Source: Paracoccaceae bacterium
GTDB lineage: Bacteria > Pseudomonadota > Alphaproteobacteria > Rhodobacterales > Rhodobacteraceae
Direction: 5' to 3'
Assembly: GCA_026984895.1 (NCBI GenBank)
Contig: JALSRF010000269.1
Location: 1 to 12,090, forward strand
DNA: 12,090 bases
The position numbers and the translations under genes were made by a program. Below the pieces are notes generated by a model, which was not told the origin of the DNA, searched no databases, and saw only the letters and a program-made list of their open reading frames with translations. Positions 7,040 through 12,090 of the stretch are shown here, piece by piece. How positions within the stretch are numbered: position 1 is the stretch's first letter; every line of letters begins with the position of its first letter.

Positions 7040-7558
7040 ATGATCAAGACCGAACATATCTTCAACCTGCCCGACCTCGGCGAGGGTCTGACTTCGGGCG
7101 AGATCTCGGAATGCCACGTCGCCGTGGGGGACACGGTCGTCGCGGACCAGATCGCACTTGTGATCGAAACCGCCAAGGCGGCGATTGAACTGCCGATGCC
7201 CTTCGGCGGCGAGATCGTGGCGATCCATGGCGAACAGGGCGACATGATCGAGGTCGGCATGCCGCTGATCACGTTGCTGACCGACGAAGCCCCCGCCGTG
7301 GCCGAGCGAAAGCCTGAGGCGGTGACGCATCTGGTCGGGCAGGCCAGCACCCATGGCAAGCAAGAGGCCTGTGGCGCGTCGCTGGCGGAACGCATAGCGA
7401 AGAAAACCGGCGCGGGCCGGGGCGGTCGGGTGCTGCCTGCCGTGCGGCGGTTGGCGCGTGAGCTGGATGTCGATCTGTCCGCCGTCAGCGGGACCGGGCG
7501 CGGCGGCGCGATTTCCGAAGCCGATGTGCGGGCCGCAGCCGGCGAAGGGGCGGTCTGA
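7040..7558 (+). CDS. Stand-alone lipoyl / E3-binding domain protein (E2 without catalytic domain)
   Basis: A 172-residue protein resembling the N-terminal third to half of a dihydrolipoamide acyltransferase (E2). Residues about 5-80 form a lipoyl domain, with FNLPDLGEGLTSGEI at the start and the lipoyl-carrying Lys46 in VIETAKAAIELP. After a linker, residues about 129-166 form a peripheral subunit-binding domain, with RVLPAVRRLARELDVDLSAV and GTGRGGAISEADV. The protein then stops: the catalytic acyltransferase domain (roughly 230 residues, with its HxxxD motif) is absent. The next gene starts on the stop codon (TGATG) and is unrelated, so this is not an obvious frameshift. Inference: it is a swinging-arm acyl carrier for the E1 pair, with acyl transfer made by another enzyme such as the KAS III, or by a housekeeping E2. 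No E3 gene is in the window. Confidence 0.88.
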   Translation: MIKTEHIFNLPDLGEGLTSGEISECHVAVGDTVVADQIALVIETAKAAIELPMPFGGEIVAIHGEQGDMIEVGMPLITLLTDEAPAVAERKPEAVTHLVGQASTHGKQEACGASLAERIAKKTGAGRGGRVLPAVRRLARELDVDLSAVSGTGRGGAISEADVRAAAGEGAV

Positions 7559-8010
7559 TGGTATTCGAAAGCCTGACTGCGCTTTTTTCCCGCCGGTCTG
7601 CCGATCTGGGGCACACGCCCTGGCGGCCGGTGTCGAAGTCGGATGTGGAGACCTTTGCCGAACTGACCGGCGACGACCAGTGGATTCATCTGAACGAGGA
7701 TATGGCCCGCAGGTGCAGCCCGTTCGGCCAGACGATCGTGCATGGTGCGCTGATCCTTGCGCTGGCCCCGGTCTTTGCCGGGCAACTGCTGCGTGTCGGC
7801 GGCGCGCGCCACATGGTCAACGCGGGCATGGACCGGGTGCGGTTCCGTCAACCCGTACCGGTCGGGGCCAGCATTCGCGGTGTCGCGAAACTGACCGATG
7901 TCGAAGATTTCTCGGGCGGGGCGTTGGCCCGCATCAACCTCTCGATCGAGATCGAGTGCGTGCGCCGTCCCGCCTGCACCTGTGAGCAAAGGGTAATTGT
8001 CCATGCATGA
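7558..8010 (+). CDS. MaoC-like hot-dog hydratase/dehydratase
   Basis: A 150-residue MaoC-type hot-dog protein; relatives interconvert enoyl and (R)-3-hydroxyacyl thioesters. The hydratase-2 motif is FAELTGDDQWIHLNEDMA (33-50), with Asp39 and His44 at the catalytic spacing, followed by SPFGQTIVHGALILAL, the conserved helix. The later stretch VRFRQPVPVGASIRG (around residues 93-107) matches the family's second half. It lies in the same operon as the SDR and ketosynthases, so dehydration of a 3-hydroxyacyl-ACP or -CoA to the 2-enoyl form is the likely step. The start overlaps the lipoyl-protein stop by one base and the end overlaps the crotonase gene by eight bases. The C-terminal tail carries CVRRPACTCEQ, an unusual cysteine-containing extension. 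Confidence 0.87.
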   Translation: MVFESLTALFSRRSADLGHTPWRPVSKSDVETFAELTGDDQWIHLNEDMARRCSPFGQTIVHGALILALAPVFAGQLLRVGGARHMVNAGMDRVRFRQPVPVGASIRGVAKLTDVEDFSGGALARINLSIEIECVRRPACTCEQRVIVHA

Positions 8011-8797
8011 TACCGCTGTCACCTGCACCATGGTCGGAAAAGTTGCCTCGATTCGGCTGAACAGGCCCGATCAGGGGAATACCCTGACGCTGGACCTACT
8101 TGATGCGCTGCATGCACAACTGCTGGCTGCCGCCTGTGATCCGGCGGTGCGGGCGGTGGTCCTGTCGGCGGAAGGGACGGATTTCTCGCTGGGCGGGGAT
8201 TTCAACGACTTCGCCGATGCCCTGTCGCAGGACGAGCGCCACTGTCGGCTGCAATGCAAGATCCGCACCGGGGCGCTGGCCCGCGTGATCGCGGGCCTGC
8301 AGGATTTGGAGGTGCCGACCATTGCCGCCGTGAACGGCCAGGCCGCCGGAGCGGGGTTCTCACTTTCGCTGGCCTGTGACATGCGGCTGGTCGAGCCGCG
8401 CACCCGCTTCAACTTGGCCTATGGTGCGCTGGGGGCGTCGCCCGATGGTGGCATGACATGGCTGCTGCCGCGCATCGTGGGCCGTGGCAAGGCGCTGCGC
8501 TGGTTGCTGGATCAGCCCATTATCCGGGCGAGTTCGGCGGTCGATGCAGGCTTGGCTCACGAGGTTATCCAGGAAGGTGCCTTGCTGGAAGAGGCCATCG
8601 CGCTGGCTGCGCAATTCGCGGCCGATGCCGCCCATCCCCATGCCGCCGTCAAGCGCCTGCTGCGCGGATCGGAGGCTCGAGACCTGCGCGAGCACATGGA
8701 GTTCGAGCACACCATCTTTGTCGAAGGCCTGATGTCTGATGACATGAAAGCCGCGCTGGATGCGCGGGCGCGGGGGGGTGCTCCGGTCTTCGAATGA
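8003..8797 (+). CDS. Crotonase-family protein (enoyl-CoA hydratase/isomerase, PaaG-like)
   Basis: A 264-residue crotonase-fold enzyme acting on acyl thioesters. Oxyanion-hole elements are visible at FSLGGDFNDF (61-70) and NGQAAGAGFSLSLACDMR (111-128). The segment expected to carry the two hydratase glutamates instead reads FNLAYGALGASPDGGMTW, keeping Asp148 in SPDGG and lacking the usual Glu residues. Enzymes with this Asp, such as PaaG and some enoyl-CoA isomerases, move double bonds rather than add water. LLPRIVGRGKALRWLLDQP supports PaaG-like ancestry. The start is the ATG at 8003; an in-frame TTG at 7997 would add two residues. Its stop overlaps the transferase start (ATGA). Inference: it shifts the 2-enoyl bond made by the MaoC protein to a 3-enoyl position. 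Hydratase or hydrolase activity is not excluded. Confidence 0.85.
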   Translation: MHDTAVTCTMVGKVASIRLNRPDQGNTLTLDLLDALHAQLLAAACDPAVRAVVLSAEGTDFSLGGDFNDFADALSQDERHCRLQCKIRTGALARVIAGLQDLEVPTIAAVNGQAAGAGFSLSLACDMRLVEPRTRFNLAYGALGASPDGGMTWLLPRIVGRGKALRWLLDQPIIRASSAVDAGLAHEVIQEGALLEEAIALAAQFAADAAHPHAAVKRLLRGSEARDLREHMEFEHTIFVEGLMSDDMKAALDARARGGAPVFE

Positions 8798-9468
8798 TGA
8801 GCAGCCTTTTCGCCGATATCCTGCCTTCGGGCGCGGTCAGCGTGGAAACCCGCAAGCACCTGAAATGGGTGGCGCTGTTTCCCGAGGAACAGCATGCGAT
8901 TCGACGCGCCGGGTCCAAGCGGCGCGCCGAGTTCATCAGTGCCCGGGCCTGCGCGCGCGAAGCCCTGGCGCAGATCGGCTTCCCGGGGCTGGCCGTGCCG
9001 AAGGGCTTTGACGGCGGGCCGATCTGGCCCGGCGGTGTCGTGGGAAGCGTGACCCATTGCGCGGGCCTACGGGCGGTTGCGGTGGTGAGACGCGGCCGGT
9101 TTGCGGCGCTTGGCATCGACGCGGAACCCGAAGCTCCGTTGCCGCCGGGTGTGCTGCCCGCCATATCGACCCGCCGCGAACGGGCCAAGTTGCGCTGGGC
9201 TGGATTACGGATCGGAACGGTTGCACCCGACCGGCTGTTGTTCAGTGCCAAGGAGGCCGCGTTCAAATGCCTGTGCGGGGCCGGGGCGGATGCGGCCGAT
9301 TTCGCGTCCGTCAGAATCGCGCTGGGTTGGGGCACCTTCATCGCCATGGGCGGAACGCGCCGCCAACGGCTGACCGGTCGCTGGCACGTGCGTGACGGGT
9401 TCATCTGCGCAGTGGCGGTGGCCGACGCCGCGCCGGACATTACTCAAATATTGCACATCAATCGATAA
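8794..9468 (+). CDS. 4'-phosphopantetheinyl transferase, EntD/Sfp type
   Basis: A 224-residue transferase that moves phosphopantetheine from CoA to carrier proteins. Family motifs occur in order: RRAEFISARACAREAL (43-58), GVVGSVTHCAG (81-91), LGIDAEPEAPLP with metal ligands Asp109 and Glu111, and LLFSAKEAAFKCL (148-160) with Glu154 and Lys158. The order and spacing match the EntD subfamily used for secondary metabolism rather than AcpS. Two ATGs lie back to back at 8794 and 8797; the first gives an ATGA overlap with the crotonase stop. Twelve bases separate it from the next gene. Inference: its main target is the cluster's own ACP. A dedicated transferase argues for a self-contained biosynthetic unit that could be transferred whole. 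Confidence 0.9.
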   Translation: MMSSLFADILPSGAVSVETRKHLKWVALFPEEQHAIRRAGSKRRAEFISARACAREALAQIGFPGLAVPKGFDGGPIWPGGVVGSVTHCAGLRAVAVVRRGRFAALGIDAEPEAPLPPGVLPAISTRRERAKLRWAGLRIGTVAPDRLLFSAKEAAFKCLCGAGADAADFASVRIALGWGTFIAMGGTRRQRLTGRWHVRDGFICAVAVADAAPDITQILHINR

Positions 9469-9480
9469 GGTAGACTGCCA

Positions 9481-10332
9481 ATGACCTATGCAAACAAAGT
9501 GGCCTGTCTGGGCGGGCCGGGATCGTTTTCACAACTGGGCTGCATGCAACGCTTTCCGGATGCGGCCTTGCATGCCTGCGCCAATTTCGGGCAGGTCTTT
9601 CATGCCGTTCGCTCCGGCGAATGCGAGTTCGGCCTTGTGCCGATCGAGAACTCGATCACGGGGCGGGTAATGGATGTGCACCTTCTGCTGCGCGACTCGC
9701 CCCTGTTCATCGTCGGCGAGGTGTTTGTGCCTGTCGAACACAGCCTTCTGGGTGTAGCCGGGGCAAGTCTGGACACGGTCAAAGAGGTTGCAAGCCATCA
9801 CCAGGCGCTGGCGCAGTGTTCGGATTACCTGCTGCGGCACGGGTTTCAGGTGACGGCGACGGGGGCGACCTCGGAAGCGGCGCGAAACATCAAGGAGCGT
9901 GGCGACGTGACCGTCGCGGCCATCGCACATGAAAGTGCTGCCCGGCATTACGGGTTGGAGGTGTTGCAATCCTCGATCCAGGATTTCCAGGACAACGTGA
10001 CGCGCTTCGTCATTCTCTCTCGCGAGAAAGCGGCACCGTCGCAGCCCTATGCCAACCCGATCTCGACCATTACGCTGGATTTTGGCGAGAACCCCACAGA
10101 GTTGCACCGCGCCCTGTCGGGCTTTGCCGAGAACAACGTCATGGTGACACGAATCGAGAGCTATACCTCGCGCCAGACCCTGTCGAGCACAGCGTTCATG
10201 ATCGATTTCTTGGGCGCGCTCGAAGAGCCGCATGTGCGCCGGACGTTCGACGCGCTTGGCAAGATTGCTAGCCGGGTCAAGCATGTTGGCACCTATGAAA
10301 GCGCCAAGTTGGCCCAGAGCGCGTCCACCTGA
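9481..10332 (+). CDS. pheA: Prephenate dehydratase (monofunctional, with ACT domain)
   Basis: A 283-residue prephenate dehydratase, which converts prephenate to phenylpyruvate. The catalytic part (about 5-185) shows LGGPGSFSQLG, then VPIENSITGRV, VEHSLLGV, SHHQALAQC and the terminal IQDFQDNVTRFVILS with the key Asn-x-Thr-Arg-Phe motif. A C-terminal ACT domain (about 195-275) follows. There is no chorismate mutase domain, as is common in Alphaproteobacteria. In the ACT domain the usual small-residue, Tyr-containing effector motif is NPTELHRAL, and the ESRP position reads IESYTSRQ, so phenylalanine feedback may be weak (inference). It lies 12 bases after the transferase gene and ends the operon. 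Inference: it supplies phenylpyruvate to the operon's E1 enzyme or to an aromatic starter route rather than general phenylalanine synthesis. Confidence 0.92.
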   Translation: MTYANKVACLGGPGSFSQLGCMQRFPDAALHACANFGQVFHAVRSGECEFGLVPIENSITGRVMDVHLLLRDSPLFIVGEVFVPVEHSLLGVAGASLDTVKEVASHHQALAQCSDYLLRHGFQVTATGATSEAARNIKERGDVTVAAIAHESAARHYGLEVLQSSIQDFQDNVTRFVILSREKAAPSQPYANPISTITLDFGENPTELHRALSGFAENNVMVTRIESYTSRQTLSSTAFMIDFLGALEEPHVRRTFDALGKIASRVKHVGTYESAKLAQSAST

Positions 10333-10534
10333 CCCTGCGGTCGTTTTGTAAGTGCAGCATTTTAGGGCAGACTGGGGCCGTCCGTATTGGCGGGTTTCAC
10401 TGTGCAATTGCTCGCCGGTCAGGCGTGGCGGCGAGAGGACCGCTCCCGATTTCTGAATTTACGGTTCGTCCGGTTGCGGCAGAATTGACGCGTATCCTCC
10501 GTTGTCGCAATCGTCAGATTTTACACCCCCAACT

Positions 10535-10566
10535 TGGCACTTCCGACAATGTCGCGGTGTGGCACT
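10535..10566 (+). promoter_or_regulatory. Candidate operator: palindrome between direct repeats upstream of luxI
   Basis: CGACAATGTCG (10544-10554) is a palindrome with one central base. It is flanked by direct copies of TGGCACT at 10535-10541 and 10560-10566. The element lies about 60-95 bases before the luxI ATG, a plausible regulator site. It does not match the classical lux box well, so the binding protein is unknown. Confidence 0.3.
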
Positions 10567-10616
10567 CAATCTTTAGTTCATTCTCGTGGCCGCTGGGGCC
10601 AGGCACAAGTTGAGTT

Positions 10617-10620
10617 GGAG
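10617..10620 (+). promoter_or_regulatory. Ribosome binding site of luxI
   Basis: GGAG lies eight bases before the ATG at 10629, supporting that start and the protein beginning MILLIDSGNSGQ. Confidence 0.55.
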
Positions 10621-10628
10621 AAGACACG

Positions 10629-11303
10629 ATGATTTTGTTGATTGATAGCGGCAACTCCGGTCAGCATACGGATCTGCTACACGAGATGTTCAAAGTGCGT
10701 TGCGACGTGTTCGAGAAGCGTCTGAATTGGAATGTGAAGACGGAGAATGGTTACGAGATCGACGAGTTTGATGATCATGACCCGACCTACGTGGTGTCCG
10801 TCTGCGACAAGACCGGCGAGTTTCGCGGCTCTGTCCGCTTGCTGAAGACCACCGGACCGAACATGCTGGCCGACGTGTTTTTCGACCTTCTAGGCGACCA
10901 GCCGATGATTTCTGACCCGCTCATCTTGGAATGCTCGCGCTTTTCCATCCGTACCGACATGCCACATCAAATTTGCTCATTGACCGGCTACAACCCGGTG
11001 CAGTACACCACCGTCGAATTACTGTTGGGCCTGATCGAGGCGACGCAGCGCGCCGGGGCCTTGCAAATTGTCTCGGTGTTCGACGCCCGCATGGCGCGGT
11101 TGTTCCGGTGGCTGGATTGTGAACCTGACATCGTCGGCACGCCGCTTCGGTTCGGAAAGGTTATGGCCTATGCCGGATTGTTCAACGCGTCCGACGAGCA
11201 GTGGCGCTGTATCGCCGCCAATGCCGATATCGAGGACAGCGTGATCGGTCAGCGTCCTGCCATCTTGGGGTCTGCTCCGGTTGAGTGCAGAATGACCCCT
11301 TAA
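10629..11303 (+). CDS. luxI: LuxI-family acyl-homoserine-lactone synthase
   Basis: A 224-residue autoinducer synthase, which makes N-acyl-homoserine lactones from S-adenosylmethionine and an acyl-ACP or acyl-CoA. All invariant LuxI positions are present: Arg24 and Phe28 in KVRCDVFEKRLNW, Trp34, Asp45 and Asp48 in YEIDEFDDHD, Arg70 in GSVRLLKTTGP, Phe84, Glu101 and Arg104 in LECSRFSIR. Length is typical. It has its own ribosome binding site and sits 296 bases after the operon, so it is probably separately transcribed, and its base composition is less GC-rich than the operon. No luxR gene is in the window. The last residues (VECRMTP) and the stop codon run into insertion-sequence-like repeats, so the natural C-terminus may have been altered. 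The acyl substrate is not readable; the neighbouring acyl-ACP pathway is an attractive source (inference). Confidence 0.92.
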   Translation: MILLIDSGNSGQHTDLLHEMFKVRCDVFEKRLNWNVKTENGYEIDEFDDHDPTYVVSVCDKTGEFRGSVRLLKTTGPNMLADVFFDLLGDQPMISDPLILECSRFSIRTDMPHQICSLTGYNPVQYTTVELLLGLIEATQRAGALQIVSVFDARMARLFRWLDCEPDIVGTPLRFGKVMAYAGLFNASDEQWRCIAANADIEDSVIGQRPAILGSAPVECRMTP

Positions 11304-11360
11304 GTATCAATCGGCATTCAAAGCTGACGCGCTATCGGTATCCAATTTTGACCCCTTACG
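11290..11360. mobile_element. Degenerate insertion-sequence end, IS21-like
   Basis: The segment carries several spaced copies of a TGAC-type motif: TGACCCCTTA at 11293-11302 and exactly again at 11349-11358, with a diverged copy at 11325. Multiple related repeats at the termini are a known property of IS21-family elements, and the minus-strand reading with GGGTCAAAATTGGA looks like such an end from memory. No istA or istB gene is left beside it. The assignment to family is tentative, but insertion-sequence origin is reasonable given the IS66-like fragment next to it. Confidence 0.4.
11310..11357 (+). repeat. Two tandem 24-base degenerate repeats
   Basis: ATCGGCATTCAA followed by AGCTGACGCGCT (11310-11333) and ATCGGTATCCAA followed by TTTTGACCCCTT (11334-11357) align in register at 24-base spacing. 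A further TGACCCCTTA copy at 11293 precedes them. They resemble transposase-binding repeats at an element's end. Confidence 0.6.
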
Positions 11361-11366
11361 CGCTGA

Positions 11367-11417
11367 GCAGGCCCGGCGCTGCGTAGTCCTTTTGTAACGC
11401 AGTGGCGGCGGGCCTGC
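11367..11417 (+). repeat. 51-base nested hairpin (inverted repeats)
   Basis: Outer arms GCAGGCCCG (11367-11375) and CGGGCCTGC (11409-11417) are perfect complements. Inner arms CTGCGT (11379-11384) and ACGCAG (11397-11402) are also perfect, enclosing a 12-base loop with T-rich sequence. Fifteen base pairs in total could form with a small internal loop. It lies 64 bases after the luxI stop and may act as a transcription end without a clear T run, or as part of a mobile element. Confidence 0.5.
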
Positions 11418-11554
11418 GGAGTTTCGGATTGGGTGAAAGCCTCGCAGCAGGTGCAGACCATGTCCACGCGCTGTGTTGAAACCGAAGGGCCGAGATCTGC
11501 CCCTGCGCTGTGCGACGGGGCAGCAGCAACACCGTCCATCGGGGGAGCGCCAAT

Positions 11555-11803
11555 CTAAACCGGAAGGAAAACGCCTTCAAGGGCAGCGCTCTCCGACAAA
11601 GGCACGCTCGCCGAAGGCGTAAATCGAGGATCCTTCAGCCATTTGAAAATCAGATTCGCGTTCATCGAATACCGCCGCGCAACCTGTGCGACTGAAACAT
11701 CCGGCGTCAGCGTTTGCTCACAAATCGAGCGCTTCTCGTTGTCAGACCACAGCCGCTTCTTCTGACCCTTCCGCCCCGCCATAACCAACCTCAAGATGTC
11801 CAC
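11555..11803 (-). pseudogene. IS66-type transposase accessory protein TnpA, truncated
   Basis: A minus-strand frame of 82 codons starting with GTG at 11803. It encodes the helix-turn-helix part of an IS66-family TnpA (first small ORF): LRLVMAGRKGQKKRLWSDNE, then SVAQVARRYSMNANLIFKWL and DPRF, closing with EGVFLPV and a TAG stop. In intact relatives FLPV is normally followed by Glu and a further segment; here a TAG takes that place, which one base change from GAG would explain, and the frame stays open beyond it to about 11318. TnpB and TnpC, which should follow, are absent. The element is therefore a decayed remnant. Upstream in the same frame, stops occur just before 11803, so the start is reasonable. 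Confidence 0.7.
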
Positions 11804-12090
11804 GATCGATGGTGCACACTATCAACCACTCCATCGCGCAGGCAGGGCAGTCAGACCGGACGGATACGTCGCATTCGAGATCAATAGCAATCCAAAACTT
11901 GGCTCGGCGCGAAAAAACAATGTCTTAGGTGGCAGAGAACCTTCGACCCTAGACCCATCCCCTCCGCCACTTGCCTTCATTGAAACGCGGATATGCCCCG
12001 ATGCGGGAATGATTTTCTTTATGTTTCAAAGGGGTTTAGGTCTGGCGACCGACCTCACGAGAACGCCGGATCACCTCGACACGCTCTCTA
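11804..12090. other. No gene recognised
   Basis: These 287 bases contain no convincing open reading frame on either strand and no tRNA-like fold that I can see. The part next to 11803 probably belongs to the leader or left end of the IS66-type remnant. A small inverted repeat GGTC/GACC lies near 12039-12050. The end may be upstream sequence of a gene beyond the window. Confidence 0.4.

Larger units (their letters stand above)
10333..10628 (+). other. Intergenic region between the biosynthetic operon and luxI
   Basis: This 296-base stretch has no convincing gene; the only open frame, 62 codons from 10425, has no ribosome binding site or recognisable protein. It holds a hairpin with arms CTCGCCG (10411-10417) and CGGCGAG (10429-10435), with no following T run. 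It also holds a TTGACG at 10485-10490 that could be a -35 element, although no good -10 follows at normal spacing. An 11-base palindrome lies at 10544-10554 between two direct repeats. The luxI promoter and any LuxR-type control site should lie here, but I cannot identify either with certainty. Confidence 0.5.

Noticed and set aside
6934..8031. 365-codon minus-strand open frame opposite E1 beta, the lipoyl protein and MaoC
   Set aside because: It spans several real genes on the opposite strand, has no recognisable domain and low-complexity composition.
2..10332. Aryl polyene or dialkylresorcinol cluster
   Set aside because: There is no chain-length-factor-type ketosynthase with a missing Cys, no DarB-type cyclase/aromatase and no ammonia-lyase, while AfsA and the 2-oxoacid dehydrogenase are not part of such clusters.
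8003..10332. Tropodithietic-acid-type pathway suggested by a PaaG-like gene and phenylpyruvate supply
   Set aside because: No epoxidase (PaaABCDE-like), PaaZ or sulfur-insertion genes are present, and the crotonase resemblance alone is not enough.
10331..10347. Possible terminator after pheA: GACC/GGTC stem followed by GTTTT
   Set aside because: The stem is only four base pairs and overlaps the stop codon, so it is too weak to call.
9529..10407. 292-codon minus-strand open frame opposite pheA
   Set aside because: Shadow of the prephenate dehydratase gene; composition is Arg/Gln/His-rich and no family is recognisable.
10425..10613. 62-codon plus-strand open frame between pheA and luxI
   Set aside because: No ribosome binding site, no recognisable protein and location in a probable promoter region.
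11318..11539. 73-codon minus-strand open frame after the IS66-type fragment
   Set aside because: It is in frame with the tnpA remnant beyond its TAG stop and shows no independent start signal or domain, so it is treated as decayed element sequence and not a separate gene.

Overview
The window is GC-rich and densely packed. Its codon use, gene style and insertion-sequence remnants fit an alphaproteobacterium, most likely of the Rhodobacteraceae/roseobacter group. That placement is an inference from protein style and a LuxI-type synthase; no rRNA or housekeeping marker is present to confirm it.

Positions 2-10332 form one plus-strand biosynthetic operon of fourteen genes. Most junctions are overlaps (ATGA or TGATG/TAATG type) or very short gaps. 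In order: the 3' end of a HAD-type phosphatase; a SnoaL-like small protein; a FabG-like SDR reductase; an acyl carrier protein; a FabF-like ketosynthase (KAS II); an AfsA-family double hot-dog protein; a FabH-like ketosynthase (KAS III); E1 alpha and E1 beta of a 2-oxoacid dehydrogenase; a short E2-like protein with only a lipoyl domain and a subunit-binding domain; a MaoC-type hydratase; a PaaG/enoyl-CoA-isomerase-like crotonase; an EntD-type phosphopantetheinyl transferase; and a prephenate dehydratase. The operon starts upstream of the window, so its promoter is not visible.

After a 296-base gap, positions 10629-11303 encode a LuxI-type acyl-homoserine-lactone synthase with all the family's invariant catalytic residues. 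No luxR partner is in view. The luxI stop codon lies inside a degenerate insertion-sequence end. Positions 11290-11803 hold 24-base tandem repeats, a long nested hairpin and a minus-strand IS66-type tnpA fragment with an in-frame stop. Positions 11804-12090 hold no gene that I can support.

Proposed logic (inference): prephenate dehydratase supplies phenylpyruvate, or the pathway uses branched 2-oxoacids. E1 alpha/beta decarboxylates it and loads the acyl group onto the stand-alone lipoyl protein. KAS III, the ACP, KAS II, the SDR, MaoC and the crotonase extend and tailor the chain, and the transferase activates the ACP. AfsA could condense a 3-oxoacyl thioester with dihydroxyacetone phosphate, as in A-factor biosynthesis, with the SDR and HAD phosphatase completing a butyrolactone or butenolide. 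The neighbouring LuxI may draw on the same acyl-ACP pool or control the cluster. An AfsA-type pathway, a dedicated 2-oxoacid dehydrogenase lacking a catalytic E2, and a LuxI synthase side by side look like an uncharacterised signal or natural-product cluster.
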